From: Sphingobium xenophagum NBRC 107872
Lineage (GTDB): Bacteria; Pseudomonadota; Alphaproteobacteria; Sphingomonadales; Sphingomonadaceae
Length of the DNA stretch: 38,727 nt
Direction of reading: 5' to 3'
NCBI RefSeq assembly: GCF_000367345.1
Contig: NZ_BARE01000041.1
Span: 1-38,727, forward strand
The notes under the pieces were generated by a model. That model saw only the letters and a program-made list of their open reading frames with translations. It had not been told where the DNA came from and did no database searches. The position numbers were made by a program, and so were the translations under genes. This document shows, one piece after another, positions 9,122 through 17,560 of this stretch; position 1 is the stretch's first letter; each line of letters starts with the position of its first letter.

Positions 9122-9154
9122 TTGAATACGCAGCCCGTTGCTCAACCCCTCAAA
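9122..9154 (-). promoter_or_regulatory. Predicted ECF-sigma promoter of copA-copB-fixLJ-like operon
   Basis: Read on the minus strand: TTTGAGGGG (9154-9146), 15 bases, then CGTATTCAA (9130-9122). The same arrangement, with identical 15-base spacing, occurs before copC and before the anti-sigma gene. The -35-like part overlaps the stop codon of the sigma gene. Transcription would start about 30 nt before the copA ATG. That the adjacent ECF sigma recognises it is inferred from this co-occurrence. Confidence 0.75.
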
Positions 9155-9716
9155 TTTTTTTGAGTTTGTCCATCAAGCGTGCTCGCGCCCGATAAACTCT
9201 CGCTTCGACAGCCTTCTCGCTCAACCCCAGGATCTGCGCGGTTTCCGCCTGTGTGTGCGCATCAATGGTCCGGAGGATGAGGGGTTCGCGCAATGAAGCG
9301 GGCAATTCGGAAATTGCCTTCAGGGTCACTTTTAATTCGGATCGGTCGGAGGCCGCTATGTCAGCTCCTGGAGCCGGATCAGCCACCTCTTCAGCTTCCG
9401 TCAAAGGGGCTGCTGCAAGCATAAACCTGCGCACCAGCGCACGCCGCCTCCAGTCCTTGCACTTGTTCAAAGCAATACGAGCCAGCCATTGCTTGAAAGG
9501 GCGCGCCCGATCGAAGCGGTCAAGGGCGCCAAACGCCGCGATGAATGCCCCCTGTGTGACATCCAGGCTTTCATCCGCATCGCCGATCTGCGCGCGAACA
9601 AGCCTGTACACCCAATCACGATGCCGGCGGACAAGCTCGCTACAAGCGGTCTGGTTTCCGCCGATGGCTAACGAAGCCAAGTCCTGATCTTCAAGCTCAG
9701 TGAGTTGCCCTGTCAC
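9150..9716 (-). CDS. ECF RNA polymerase sigma factor, CnrH-like
   Basis: A 188-residue sigma-70 of the extracytoplasmic-function group. Region 2 covers about 20-88 (LDVTQGAFIAAF, RPFKQWLARIALNKCKDWRRR), and region 4 about 128-184 (LPASLREPLILRTI, AQILGLSEKAVEARVYRARARL). It starts with GTG, which overlaps the stop of the preceding sensor gene (GTGA). Gene order anti-sigma, periplasmic sensor, sigma is that of cnrYXH of Cupriavidus. In that system metal binding to CnrX makes CnrY release the sigma factor. Three shared promoter-like elements next to copA, copC and the anti-sigma gene suggest it drives all of these operons and its own expression. Confidence 0.9.
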   Translation of the reverse strand: MTGQLTELEDQDLASLAIGGNQTACSELVRRHRDWVYRLVRAQIGDADESLDVTQGAFIAAFGALDRFDRARPFKQWLARIALNKCKDWRRRALVRRFMLAAAPLTEAEEVADPAPGADIAASDRSELKVTLKAISELPASLREPLILRTIDAHTQAETAQILGLSEKAVEARVYRARARLMDKLKKI

Positions 9717-10147
9717 CGCTCCCTGCCTGTGAGCGCCTTGACGATCGCCCGGTCAAATTTAGCCGCCTGTTCCGGGGTCAGGACGGATCGCATCGCAAAG
9801 ATATGTTCAAGCGTTTCTTTCTGCATCTGCCCCATCGCATCGTGCGACCGGTCGATTGCCTCGGACACCTTTGGGCCATATCCATGCTCGGACTCGATCG
9901 CCTCGGCGAGACGTGCGTTGTCCGCGCGAAGTTCCAGTTCCAAAGCCTGGCGACGCACCGCAAAACGCTGCTCGATTACTTCGATCTGCGCTTCCTGTTT
10001 GGCATCGAGTTCGAGTTGGTGGTGCAGCATCTCGTGCAACTCGCTTTCCGGCGAGGCAGTTCGGATCAAGGCCTGACCCGCAAGTGCCCCGATAACCGCG
10101 AATGCGAATGCAACAAGCGCGAAAACGAGGGTCTTTCGCCAAGCCAT
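9713..10147 (-). CDS. CnrX-like periplasmic metal sensor
   Basis: A 144-residue protein with one N-terminal membrane anchor (about 7-27) and a helical periplasmic domain. H38, H42, E59, H115 and M119 have exactly the spacing of the five metal-binding residues known in CnrX (H42, H46, E63, H119, M123), shifted by four. The C-terminal part carries MRSVLTPEQAAKFD, common in CnrX/ZraP-like metal-binding proteins. It would bind periplasmic metal and signal to the anti-sigma protein encoded just upstream. CnrX responds to Ni/Co, but the neighbours here are copper genes, so metal specificity is open. It sits 1 bp after the anti-sigma gene and overlaps the sigma gene by 4 bp. Confidence 0.87.
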   Translation of the reverse strand: MAWRKTLVFALVAFAFAVIGALAGQALIRTASPESELHEMLHHQLELDAKQEAQIEVIEQRFAVRRQALELELRADNARLAEAIESEHGYGPKVSEAIDRSHDAMGQMQKETLEHIFAMRSVLTPEQAAKFDRAIVKALTGRER

Positions 10148-10148
10148 G

Positions 10149-10421
10149 TCAGCGCGACATCAGCAAGGTTGAAGGCGCCAAAGCGGCCGGAACGCCGAGA
10201 GGGGAAATGGGTGCGGCGTCGGCAGGTGCACCGGACAACATCGAACCACCAACCCCGATGAACAAAGCGATCGCTGCCGCGAGGCTGAGGCCCGTACGGT
10301 TGATGGGAACGATGGCCCGCCGTCTGGCGAGCTCCGTCATGACCGCGTCGTCGATCAACGCGAGGCGCGCGGGCGGCGGCTCGTTGCGCAGTCGTTCCAG
10401 AAGTTGATCAAGGTCCGTCAT
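10149..10421 (-). CDS. Small one-pass anti-sigma factor, CnrY-like
   Basis: A 90-residue protein with a cytosolic N-terminus (1-45, DQLLERLRNEPPPARLALIDD), one membrane span (about 46-63), and a short periplasmic tail. Size, topology and position as first gene of a Y-X-H order match CnrY, which holds the CnrH sigma factor at the membrane. The sequence itself is too short for strong recognition; the call depends on the two downstream genes. A strong Shine-Dalgarno-like GGGAGAAATGAG lies before the ATG. A predicted ECF promoter lies 25 bp upstream, implying autoregulation. Confidence 0.8.
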   Translation of the reverse strand: MTDLDQLLERLRNEPPPARLALIDDAVMTELARRRAIVPINRTGLSLAAAIALFIGVGGSMLSGAPADAAPISPLGVPAALAPSTLLMSR

Positions 10422-10445
10422 GGCTCATTTCTCCCATATCCATGG

Positions 10446-10478
10446 TTGAATACGCAGCAAAGGTGAAATGCCCTCATA
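10446..10478 (-). promoter_or_regulatory. Predicted ECF promoter of the anti-sigma/sensor/sigma operon
   Basis: On the minus strand: ATATGAGGGC (10479-10470), 15 bases, then CGTATTCAA (10454-10446). It differs from the copA and copC copies by GAGGGC instead of GAGGGG and lacks the A/T run before it, so it may be weaker. The predicted transcript start is about 18 nt before the anti-sigma ATG. It lies back-to-back with the copC promoter. Confidence 0.72.
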
Positions 10479-10490
10479 TGGACGCAGAAA

Positions 10491-10525
10491 TTTTTGAGGG
10501 GTGTCCAAGCGCGGCGCGTATTCAA
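10491..10525 (+). promoter_or_regulatory. Predicted ECF promoter of the copC operon
   Basis: TTTTTGAGGGG (10491-10501), 15 bases, then CGTATTCAA (10517-10525). It has the same A/T-rich lead-in as the copA promoter. The copC ATG is 34 bp downstream, with GAAGGAG as ribosome binding site. The motif is identical to the copA one from GAGGGG through CGTATTCAA apart from the spacer. Confidence 0.75.
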
Positions 10526-10558
10526 CACGGGCAACCTGAGCCCGCGAAGGAGCCATTC

Positions 10559-10942
10559 ATGAAAAAGTTTCGCAGTTTGATTGCAAGCGTCCTGGTCGCC
10601 GGAGCCGCGATTGCCACGCCGGCGCTCGCCCATCCGAAGCTCGTGACGGCACAGCCGGCCGACAAGGCCGCCACCGCCCCGACCAATCGCATCACCCTGA
10701 CGTTCAGCGAGCGCCTTGTCGCCGCTGTTTCGGGCATGGAAGTCACGATGACCGGCATGCCAGGCATGCCCAACCACAATATGAAAATGACCGGATACAA
10801 GACCTCGGTCAGCGAGGATGGCAAGACCCTGGTCGCTACATTCGGGCGGCCCCTCATGGCAGGAACTTATAGCGTGCAGTGGCACGTCGTCTCGAGCGAT
10901 ACGCACCGCATCAACGGCACTCTCGCTTTTACTGTGCGCTGA
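10559..10942 (+). CDS. copC: Periplasmic copper-binding protein CopC
   Basis: A 127-residue CopC. Signal peptide MKKFRSLIASVLVAGAAIA with cleavage after ALA, so that the mature protein begins with HPKL; the N-terminal His is the conserved Cu(II) ligand in this family. A Met/His segment MTGMPGMPNHNMKM (about 62-75) matches the Cu(I) site region. The C-terminal WHVVSSDTHRINGTLAF is the CopC signature with the second His group. CopC carries copper in the periplasm, often handing it to CopD. Start chosen at the ATG preceded by GAAGGAG; upstream in-frame codons would disrupt the signal peptide. Confidence 0.96.
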   Translation: MKKFRSLIASVLVAGAAIATPALAHPKLVTAQPADKAATAPTNRITLTFSERLVAAVSGMEVTMTGMPGMPNHNMKMTGYKTSVSEDGKTLVATFGRPLMAGTYSVQWHVVSSDTHRINGTLAFTVR

Positions 10943-10946
10943 TCGC

Positions 10947-11882
10947 GTGGAGGACTGGGGGATCATAGCCCTGAGATGGGCGCTGTTCGTAAGTCTTGGC
11001 CTATTGTTCGGGCTGACCGCATTCAAGCGCCTGTCACTCGGCAGTGATCGCCCGTCCGATGCAAATGTCCGACATGCGGTGGCATTGCTGATCGTCGCAG
11101 CTTCGGCGGCGGCGCTGTCGGTTCTTGGCTTCGCCGTGCAAGTCAGCAGCATGGCCGGTGTACCGTTTGCCGAGGTGGACAAGGCCACTGTTCAATCCCT
11201 GCTTGGGGAAACAGCTCTAGGTCTGGCACTCAAGGTCCGCCTCGCCGCTCTATTGGCAGTGATTATCATGGCTGTTGCAGCCGCCCTGTGGCGTTTGTCC
11301 AGTTCGGCGGTCCAGGCATTGGCAAGCGGGGTGGCTTTGGCCACCCTAACCTGGTCCGGTCACGGTGCGGCGACCGATGGGACGGTCGGATGGGTACATT
11401 TGGCAGCCGACATACTTCACCTCCTCGCAGCCTCCACCTGGATCGGCGCATTGGCAGGATTCTTGTGGATGCTGTTTCGCGCGGGAAGTGGTCAAGTTGA
11501 CGAGGCAAGGCAGACGTGCAGGGTGCTTGCCGACTTTGCAACTGTTGGATCTTCATTGGTTGTGATTTTACTGCTGACGGGTCTCGCAAATGCTTTTTTC
11601 ATTTTGCGCGACGGAGATCCCTGGGCCGCTTTGGCGGCACCTTATGGCCAGTTGCTGGCCCTGAAGATGGCCTTGTTTGTGGGCATGCTCGGGTTGGCCG
11701 GAGTGAACCGGTTGCGGCTCACGCCGGCCCTCTCCGCAGCCGTCGAGAATGGTGATCCTGAGCGAGCGCTAAAGCCGCTGCGACGGAGCATTGTTCTGGA
11801 ATTTGGCTTGGGGATCGGGATACTGGTCCTGGTAGCATGGCTCGGGACGTTGGCACCGAACACAACGCCGGTAGCATCGTGA
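10947..11882 (+). CDS. copD: Inner-membrane copper resistance protein CopD
   Basis: A 311-residue protein with about eight membrane spans and the CopD-family segment HGAATDGTVGWVHLAADILH followed by ASTWIGAL (about 148-180). CopD is known to move copper across the inner membrane with CopC. The start is set at GTG 10947, four bases after the copC stop, since any earlier codon would lie inside copC; the first residues MEDWGIIALRWALF lead directly into the first membrane helix. It is followed 37 bp later by the copper ATPase gene. Confidence 0.9.
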   Translation: MEDWGIIALRWALFVSLGLLFGLTAFKRLSLGSDRPSDANVRHAVALLIVAASAAALSVLGFAVQVSSMAGVPFAEVDKATVQSLLGETALGLALKVRLAALLAVIIMAVAAALWRLSSSAVQALASGVALATLTWSGHGAATDGTVGWVHLAADILHLLAASTWIGALAGFLWMLFRAGSGQVDEARQTCRVLADFATVGSSLVVILLLTGLANAFFILRDGDPWAALAAPYGQLLALKMALFVGMLGLAGVNRLRLTPALSAAVENGDPERALKPLRRSIVLEFGLGIGILVLVAWLGTLAPNTTPVAS

Positions 11883-11919
11883 TGCCTTCTGATGAGCGCG
11901 GCAGCTGGAGAACAGACAC

Positions 11920-14271
11920 ATGACTCCTAATCAATCTGGCGGCCATCAGCATGGCGACAATGGAATCGCTGCAAATCTCCAACCGGATTCTGTACGTGAT
12001 CCTGTTTGCGGGATGACTGTCGACCCGTCCGCGACCCTTCATCATGCACATCATGGTGATCAAGAGTGGCACTTTTGCAGCGCCAAGTGCCGCACCAAAT
12101 TTGTTGCTGATCCCGAGCAGTACCTGACACCACCCGAGCCCGTCGATGCGCCTGCTGGGACGATCTGGACCTGTCCGATGCACCCCGAGGTGCGGCAGGA
12201 TCACCCGGGGGCTTGCCCGATCTGCGGCATGGCACTTGAGCCTGCCGAAGTCGGTCTCGACAGCGGGCCCAGCCCCGAACTGATCGACATGACCCGGCGG
12301 TTCAAGATCGGCCTTATACTGGCGCTGCCCGTGCTGGTGCTGGAGATGGGCGGCCACATTTTCCCCGCGCTTCATCACATCGTACCGATGCGGCTCTCGA
12401 CCTGGATCCAACTCGTGTTGGCTACGCCGGTCGTGCTTTGGGCGGGTTGGCCCTTTTTCGTGCGGGGTTGGGCATCGCTCAAGACCCGAAACCTCAACAT
12501 GTTTACCCTGATCGCGATGGGCACCGGGGTCGCATGGGTCTACAGTATGTTCGCGGCGCTTGCGCCTGAGTTGTTCCCACCGGCGTTCCGCAATGCCGAT
12601 GGGAGTGTTGCCGTCTATTTCGAAGCCGCCGCGGTGATCACCGTGCTGGTACTCCTGGGCCAGGTCCTGGAACTCAGGGCCCGCGAGCGCACTTCTGGCG
12701 CAATCAAGGCATTGTTGGGCCTTGCTCCCAAGACCGCGCGACGCCTTCTTGCCGATGGCAGCGATGAGGAGGTCAGCCTCGAAGCTATAGGGGTCGGTGA
12801 TCGCTTGCGTGTCCGTCCTGGCGAAAAGGTGCCTGTCGACGGAATTGTCGAGGACGGCCGCTCGTCGCTTGATGAATCCATGGTGACCGGCGAATCCATG
12901 CCCGTTACCAAGGCTAAGGGTGACGCCGTTATCGGCGGGACGCTCAACCAGACTGGCGCATTGGTGATTGCCGCAACGAAGGTTGGCCGCGATACCATGC
13001 TCGCCCGCATCGTCCAGATGGTCGCCGAGGCGCAGCGCTCTCGGGCGCCGATCCAGCGCATGGCCGATCAGGTCTCGGGCTGGTTCGTGCCTGTGGTGAT
13101 TGCTATCGCCGTTCTTGCCTTCGTGGGATGGGGCATCTGGGGACCAGAGCCGCGCTTTGCCTATGGCCTGGTTGCGGCGGTCGCTGTGCTGATCATCGCT
13201 TGCCCTTGCGCACTTGGCCTCGCCACGCCGATGTCGATCATGGTCGGCGTAGGACGAGGCGCTGGCCTTGGCGTGCTCATCAAGAATGCCGAAGCGCTGG
13301 AGCGCATGGAAAAGGTCGACACGCTTGTCGTCGACAAGACCGGGACGCTTACGATGGGGCGTCCTGCGGTCACTGCGATTGTGCCCTCAGCCGGTCACAC
13401 AGAAGAGGACGTTCTGCGTCTTGCTGCGGCGGTCGAGCAATCGTCCGAGCATCCGCTTGCGCTGGCCATCGTCGAGGCCGCGAAGGCGCGCAGTCTCGTG
13501 CTGGCCAAGGTCGCCGAGTTCGACTCCCCCACCGGGCGCGGCGCTCTGGGCACAGTCGAGGGCAAGCGGATCGTGCTCGGCAACGCACGCTTCCTGACTG
13601 AGCAGAACATCGACACGGCTGCGCTTACGGCAGCAGCGGACGATCTGCGACGCGAGGGCGCGACGGCTATCTTTGTCGGGATTGATGGACAGGCCGCTGG
13701 TGCCATCGCGATCGCCGATCCGGTGAAGCCGACGACACCCGAGGCACTTGATGCCTTGCGCCGCGAAGGCATCCGCGTGGTCATGCTGACGGGTGACAAC
13801 CGGACCACGGCAGAGGCGGTCGCGCGCAGGCTCGGGATCGACGAAGTCGAGGCGGACGTTCTCCCCGATCAGAAGAGCGCTGTTGTCGCGCGCTTGAAGA
13901 GCGAGGGCCGCGTGGTTGCCATGGCAGGTGACGGCGTGAATGATGCCCCGGCGCTTGCGGCGGCCGACGTTGGGATCGCCATGGGCTCAGGGACTGACGT
14001 CGCCATCGAAAGTGCCGGCGTCACGCTGCTCAAGGGCGATCTTATGGGCATCGTTCGCGCCCGCCGCCTGAGCCAAGCGACAATGTCGAACATCCGCCAG
14101 AATCTGGTGTTTGCCTTTATCTACAATGCCGCCGGCGTGCCGGTGGCGGCAGGTCTTCTCTATCCGCTGTTCGGCATCCTTCTCTCACCAATGATTGCGG
14201 CGGGAGCGATGGCGCTGTCATCCGTTAGCGTCGTGACGAATGCGCTTCGACTTAACCGGGCCACCATTTGA
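11920..14271 (+). CDS. Cu(I)-exporting P1B-type ATPase with YHS and heavy-metal-binding N-terminus
   Basis: A 783-residue copper-translocating ATPase. The N-terminus is His-rich, followed by a YHS domain (about 24-70, [14 protein letters not shown]), then a heavy-metal binding domain WTCPMHPEV...[12 protein letters not shown] (83-108), in place of the usual HMA domain. The core has CPC in membrane helix 6 (428-430), DKTGT with phosphorylated D472, the HP motif (H511-P512) and [10 protein letters not shown] (670-679). This is a P1B-1 copper pump that removes Cu(I) from the cytoplasm. GGAG is found 10 bp before the ATG. It lies in the copCD transcript. Confidence 0.95.
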   Translation: MTPNQSGGHQHGDNGIAANLQPDSVRDPVCGMTVDPSATLHHAHHGDQEWHFCSAKCRTKFVADPEQYLTPPEPVDAPAGTIWTCPMHPEVRQDHPGACPICGMALEPAEVGLDSGPSPELIDMTRRFKIGLILALPVLVLEMGGHIFPALHHIVPMRLSTWIQLVLATPVVLWAGWPFFVRGWASLKTRNLNMFTLIAMGTGVAWVYSMFAALAPELFPPAFRNADGSVAVYFEAAAVITVLVLLGQVLELRARERTSGAIKALLGLAPKTARRLLADGSDEEVSLEAIGVGDRLRVRPGEKVPVDGIVEDGRSSLDESMVTGESMPVTKAKGDAVIGGTLNQTGALVIAATKVGRDTMLARIVQMVAEAQRSRAPIQRMADQVSGWFVPVVIAIAVLAFVGWGIWGPEPRFAYGLVAAVAVLIIACPCALGLATPMSIMVGVGRGAGLGVLIKNAEALERMEKVDTLVVDKTGTLTMGRPAVTAIVPSAGHTEEDVLRLAAAVEQSSEHPLALAIVEAAKARSLVLAKVAEFDSPTGRGALGTVEGKRIVLGNARFLTEQNIDTAALTAAADDLRREGATAIFVGIDGQAAGAIAIADPVKPTTPEALDALRREGIRVVMLTGDNRTTAEAVARRLGIDEVEADVLPDQKSAVVARLKSEGRVVAMAGDGVNDAPALAAADVGIAMGSGTDVAIESAGVTLLKGDLMGIVRARRLSQATMSNIRQNLVFAFIYNAAGVPVAAGLLYPLFGILLSPMIAAGAMALSSVSVVTNALRLNRATI

Positions 14272-14302
14272 GCAAGCCGCGACAACAGGACGTCAGATTT
14301 TC

Positions 14303-15028
14303 ATGAGATCCCTTCGTACCAGAGTGCATTTGACAGCCAGCCGCATGCACAAATGGCTGTCGCTGATCATTGGACTGCAGGTCCTCATCTGGATGACGAG
14401 CGGCCTTGTGATGAGCGCTTTGCCCATAGAGCGCGTGCGCGGAGAACACCTTGTCGATCGCAAGGCCCAACAGTCGCCAATTGCTGGCATTTCGGCTGTG
14501 CGCCCGCTTGGCGAGTTGCTGAGCACTATACCCGGCCCAGTCGAGGAGCTTACTCTTCGCATGCACCACGGCCGCCTGATGGCCGAAGCGAAGACAAACG
14601 GAAGGACCTTGTTGTTCGATCCGTCCACCGGCGTCCGAATGCCAAGGATCGCTATGGATCAGGCGGCTGAAATAGCTCGGGAAAGCTGGAAGGGTGGCGG
14701 AAACCCTGCGCTCAAAGTCACCCAGGTCGAGGACCTTTCACCGGAATTTCGGGGACCGTTACCCGCCTGGCAAGTTGCCATCGATGGTACAACGCACGTT
14801 TATGTTTCGGGTGAGACCGGGAGGATCCTCGCGGTCCGGACCAGCACCTGGCGAGTCTACGACTTCTTGTGGGGCTTGCACATCATGGACTGGAAGGAGC
14901 ACGACAATTTCAACAACATCTGGCTGGTGTCATTCGCTGCCTCGGGCATGATTTTTGCTCTCACCGGCCTCGCGCTCCTCATCATGCGATTCCCGATCAA
15001 GATAAGAAGGCGCCGGGCGACAATTTGA
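14303..15028 (+). CDS. PepSY-domain membrane protein
   Basis: A 241-residue protein with an N-terminal membrane helix after HKWLSL (about 18-40), a PepSY-like periplasmic region (about 95-185, containing GETGRILAVRTSTWRVYDFLWGLHIMD), and a C-terminal helix (about 210-232). The HKW...GL and DFLWGLHIMDW motifs match PepSY-associated membrane proteins often found by metal and iron reductases. Function in copper handling is unproven. The start was set at the ATG of MRSLRTRVHL; an earlier in-frame ATG (14240) lies inside the ATPase gene. It comes 31 bp after the ATPase. Confidence 0.8.
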   Translation: MRSLRTRVHLTASRMHKWLSLIIGLQVLIWMTSGLVMSALPIERVRGEHLVDRKAQQSPIAGISAVRPLGELLSTIPGPVEELTLRMHHGRLMAEAKTNGRTLLFDPSTGVRMPRIAMDQAAEIARESWKGGGNPALKVTQVEDLSPEFRGPLPAWQVAIDGTTHVYVSGETGRILAVRTSTWRVYDFLWGLHIMDWKEHDNFNNIWLVSFAASGMIFALTGLALLIMRFPIKIRRRRATI

Positions 15029-15089
15029 CCCAGTTCAAGGTGAAAGTTGTTTTTGTAATTAATGGATCACGAATGATTGGAGGTACGAA

Positions 15090-15518
15090 GTGAAATCAAT
15101 AATTCTGGGTTTGGCTTTGCTTGCGAGCCCCGCGCTTGCCGCAAGTGATGTGGTGATGCACCGTGATCCAGGTTGCAGTTGCTGCGAAAAGTGGGCGGCG
15201 CAGGTGAAAAAGGCCTTTGGTCGCAATGTGAGGGTGATCGATGATCGCAACAGGGTGGCCTTCCAACGCAATTCCGGCGTCCCGAGCGCATTGGTATCGT
15301 GCCACACCGCCATTATCGACGGGATGATCTTTGAAGGCCATGTGCCAGTTTCCGACATGCAGCGGGTGCTCAAGCTGCGGCCTGCCGGAGTTAAGGGCTT
15401 GGCTGTTGCGGGGATGCCTCTGGGGTCTGCGGGAATGGAAGTTCCGGGCGTTCCGGCCCAGCGATACAACGTCATCGCCTTTGGTGGCGGCGGGACGCGG
15501 ATTTATGCAAGTCATTGA
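15090..15518 (+). CDS. DUF411 periplasmic metal-binding protein
   Basis: A 142-residue exported protein: signal peptide (1-18, ending ALA), then VVMHRDPGCSCCEKW with C29, C31 and C32, the signature of DUF411. The rest (GVPSALVSCHTAIIDGMIFEGHVP, PGVPAQRYNVIAF) also follows the family. DUF411 proteins occur widely beside copper-resistance genes and are presumed to bind copper, but their role is not settled. GTG start, with a GGAGG at 15079-15083. It is the last gene of the copC-copD-ATPase-PepSY series. Confidence 0.88.
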   Translation: MKSIILGLALLASPALAASDVVMHRDPGCSCCEKWAAQVKKAFGRNVRVIDDRNRVAFQRNSGVPSALVSCHTAIIDGMIFEGHVPVSDMQRVLKLRPAGVKGLAVAGMPLGSAGMEVPGVPAQRYNVIAFGGGGTRIYASH

Positions 15519-15846
15519 GGGGCGAAGCAGCTCGTAGAGTTGCCTTTGGCGCGTCAAAGTTCTGTTCAGCTGCTCGATTTTCCGGGTCTGCGAGGCGACG
15601 ATATCTTATTCTTGTGATAGCAAACGTCCGGGGCCAAGCAGCGTCCAGAAGAGAGGCTCGCTGATGCCGAAAAAACACTTTTCCGATCATCTGCTCCATC
15701 TCTAGGCAGCGCGACACATCTGTCGTTGAGGCGCTGTTTGGCTCGCCTGATGGGTTTACGCAGAGATTGACTCTGCTTTCGATCTTTGATTTTCTGATCC
15801 CGCGCATTCCCGATCAGATTCGCACGCCACCTTGGAAGGGTGCGTC
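15519..15846. other. Intergenic region between copper operon and transfer region
   Basis: A 328-bp stretch with no convincing gene on either strand. I see no clear terminator, tRNA or repeat. An A/T-richer part with TTGACT near 15765 could hold a weak promoter for the transglycosylase gene. It marks the border between the metal-resistance block and the conjugation block. Confidence 0.5.
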
Positions 15847-16698
15847 GTGATTTCATCCAATTGTAGTTTGATCGTCGTTGCCGCAATGATTTGCGTCTCG
15901 GCCGCGAAGGCTAGGGAAGTCGATCTTGTCCATTTTTCTCCGTTTGCCGCTACCGCCAACAATGAGCAGCGGGCCGTCGGAGTCGCGTTGAGCACCCACT
16001 TTGAAGGGTTGGTTGAGCCGGCCGATGCGCGCCGCGTCAGTGAGAGAACCCACGCTTTCGGCGGAATCGAACCGTCAGGACTTTTCGAACCGAAACATCC
16101 GGCGATCATGGCGCCTTCCACCTCGTCATCGTGCCTGCAGAATGGGTATCGCCCGACTTGGTGGTTGTCTCCTGAGGTGGAGAACCGCCGAGTAGCTTAT
16201 TTTGCAGCGGTGTCCGCAATAGCTTGCGAAAACGGACTTCCTGAGAGCCTTCTCGACGCGGTCATTGCTCAGGAATCAGGATACAAGGCTTGGGCACTAA
16301 GTGGGGCGGGTGCGATGGGCATGATGCAGGTCATGCCGGGAACAGCGAGAAATCTAGAGCTATGGAACCCTTGGGATGCGCTGGCCAACATGAGGGCGGG
16401 GGCACGCTACCTTCGTCAGCAGCTTGATCGCTTTGGACGCGTCGATCTGGCCTTGGCTGCTTACAATGCGGGACCGGAACGTCGTTCACTCGCGCTGGGC
16501 AACATTCCTGCAATCCCGGAGACCCGAAATTACGTGCAGGCCATCACAACCAACTGGGTGCGCCTCACAGAACTTGGGAGCCCAAATTCCGCCGTTGCCG
16601 CGCGGGTTACGGCGGCAAATATCGCAGTACGAGCCTCAGGTTACCGCGAGGTTTCCCTCATGACCTACGAGGGCACGAATGCGGTAAACCCGATATAG
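15847..16698 (+). CDS. Lytic transglycosylase (SLT domain), conjugation-associated
   Basis: A 283-residue exported protein. Signal peptide at 1-22 (ends SAAKA), a linker of about 100 residues, and an SLT domain (about 117-245) with the catalytic Glu in AVIAQESGY, followed by GAMGMMQVMPGTA, AGARYLRQQ and LALAAYNAGP. It cuts peptidoglycan locally to let the secretion channel through the wall, like VirB1 or Orf169 (gene X) of F. It starts with GTG after GGAAGGG; a TTG at 15832 is less likely. It stands in the F-like place, outside the tra operon and close to the likely oriT region. Its 3' end overlaps the convergent gene by 34 bp. Confidence 0.9.
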   Translation: MISSNCSLIVVAAMICVSAAKAREVDLVHFSPFAATANNEQRAVGVALSTHFEGLVEPADARRVSERTHAFGGIEPSGLFEPKHPAIMAPSTSSSCLQNGYRPTWWLSPEVENRRVAYFAAVSAIACENGLPESLLDAVIAQESGYKAWALSGAGAMGMMQVMPGTARNLELWNPWDALANMRAGARYLRQQLDRFGRVDLALAAYNAGPERRSLALGNIPAIPETRNYVQAITTNWVRLTELGSPNSAVAARVTAANIAVRASGYREVSLMTYEGTNAVNPI

Positions 16699-16940
16699 TG
16701 CGCATACAGAACGGCGATGGCCAGAATGCTTGGAAACCCGCAGAGGTAGCTAAGTTGAAAATGTAGCCAAACTTTTGGGAACCACAGCAGCCAGCGCAGC
16801 ACTGACCCCGTCGGCGGCACGATTACTCCCATGCGGATGTCGTAGATCGTCTTGAGGAGCGCACACCCCGAGCAAATCGCGGCGAGCAGCCCAACCGCGG
16901 CATAGAGATGGGTCCACGCTGCGATGTTCTCGGGCCCCAT
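16665..16940 (-). CDS. Small membrane protein of unknown function
   Basis: A 91-residue protein with about two or three hydrophobic segments (around 8-32 and 45-80). I do not recognise the family. The start was set at the ATG of MGPENIAAW, 10 bp after the stop of the HTH-like gene, which suggests a two-gene operon. An upstream in-frame ATG lies inside that gene. Its last 34 bases overlap the end of the transglycosylase gene, read from the other strand. Confidence 0.6.
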   Translation of the reverse strand: MGPENIAAWTHLYAAVGLLAAICSGCALLKTIYDIRMGVIVPPTGSVLRWLLWFPKVWLHFQLSYLCGFPSILAIAVLYAHYIGFTAFVPS

Positions 16941-16950
16941 GTGTACTCGA

Positions 16951-17472
16951 TCAGGCCTGAAGGGTCTGGCTGTTCTGCATGACGCGCTCCTGGTGCGAGA
17001 GAAGCAAGTCATATGCACGGCGCGCGGCTTCGTGGATTACAGCCGGCCGCAGATCGACCTCGATCGAGCCTCGCCGGCAGGTCAGTACCTCGAGGTAGAA
17101 GCTCTTAAGGCTCTCTGTTGCCAGGAAGACGGATTGTTCCGCATAGGCCTGCGGATCGTGGAGCAGGGCGACGCTAATCTTGGCGCGAACGTGGTCCATT
17201 CCAAGTTCGTCAAAAATGCGGTCACGCAGGTCGTCGGTAAGAGAATTGGTCTGCTTGAGGATCTTGTGAAGCTTGGGGCGCGAGAGACGCATACGATCGG
17301 CGAGATGCGCAGGAAGTATGCCCTGGCGCGCAAGCTCGGCATTGATGAGCTGCTTGTATTGATCCTGCTCACACCCTCCCGGGTTGGGGCTGGCAAAAGC
17401 GAAGACGGGTTCACTGCCCGGCGGGCTGCTTGGCTTGAAGACCGTCTCAGGCGTCAAGTTCCTGTGAGGCAT
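16951..17472 (-). CDS. Putative HTH-type regulator, function unknown
   Basis: A 173-residue soluble protein. Residues about 41-92 (NAELARQGILPAHLADRMRL, then SRPKLHKILKQ) look like an XRE-type helix-turn-helix or a related alpha-helical DNA-binding region; this is weak recognition. The C-terminal half is helical, without known motifs. The start was set at ATG 17472, with GAGGAAGGGAGC just before it; an ATG seven codons upstream overlaps that site. It lies between the transglycosylase and the presumed oriT region, so it might control transfer genes. Confidence 0.62.
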   Translation of the reverse strand: MPHRNLTPETVFKPSSPPGSEPVFAFASPNPGGCEQDQYKQLINAELARQGILPAHLADRMRLSRPKLHKILKQTNSLTDDLRDRIFDELGMDHVRAKISVALLHDPQAYAEQSVFLATESLKSFYLEVLTCRRGSIEVDLRPAVIHEAARRAYDLLLSHQERVMQNSQTLQA

Positions 17473-17560
17473 GCTCCCTTCCTCCCACGGCAAAACGTCT
17501 ATGGGATGGCATAAGCTGTCAAGAGTCTTAAGAAGCGCGCAATTCGCCTGCGGAAATTAC

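Noticed and set aside
9150..10421. Nickel/cobalt resistance locus
   Set aside because: The module resembles cnrYXH, but no cnrCBA or other RND efflux genes are in the window; all linked genes are copper genes.
15472..15807. A 111-residue minus-strand frame in the gap after the DUF411 gene
   Set aside because: No ribosome site, no recognisable sequence, and overlap with the DUF411 gene end; treated as non-coding.
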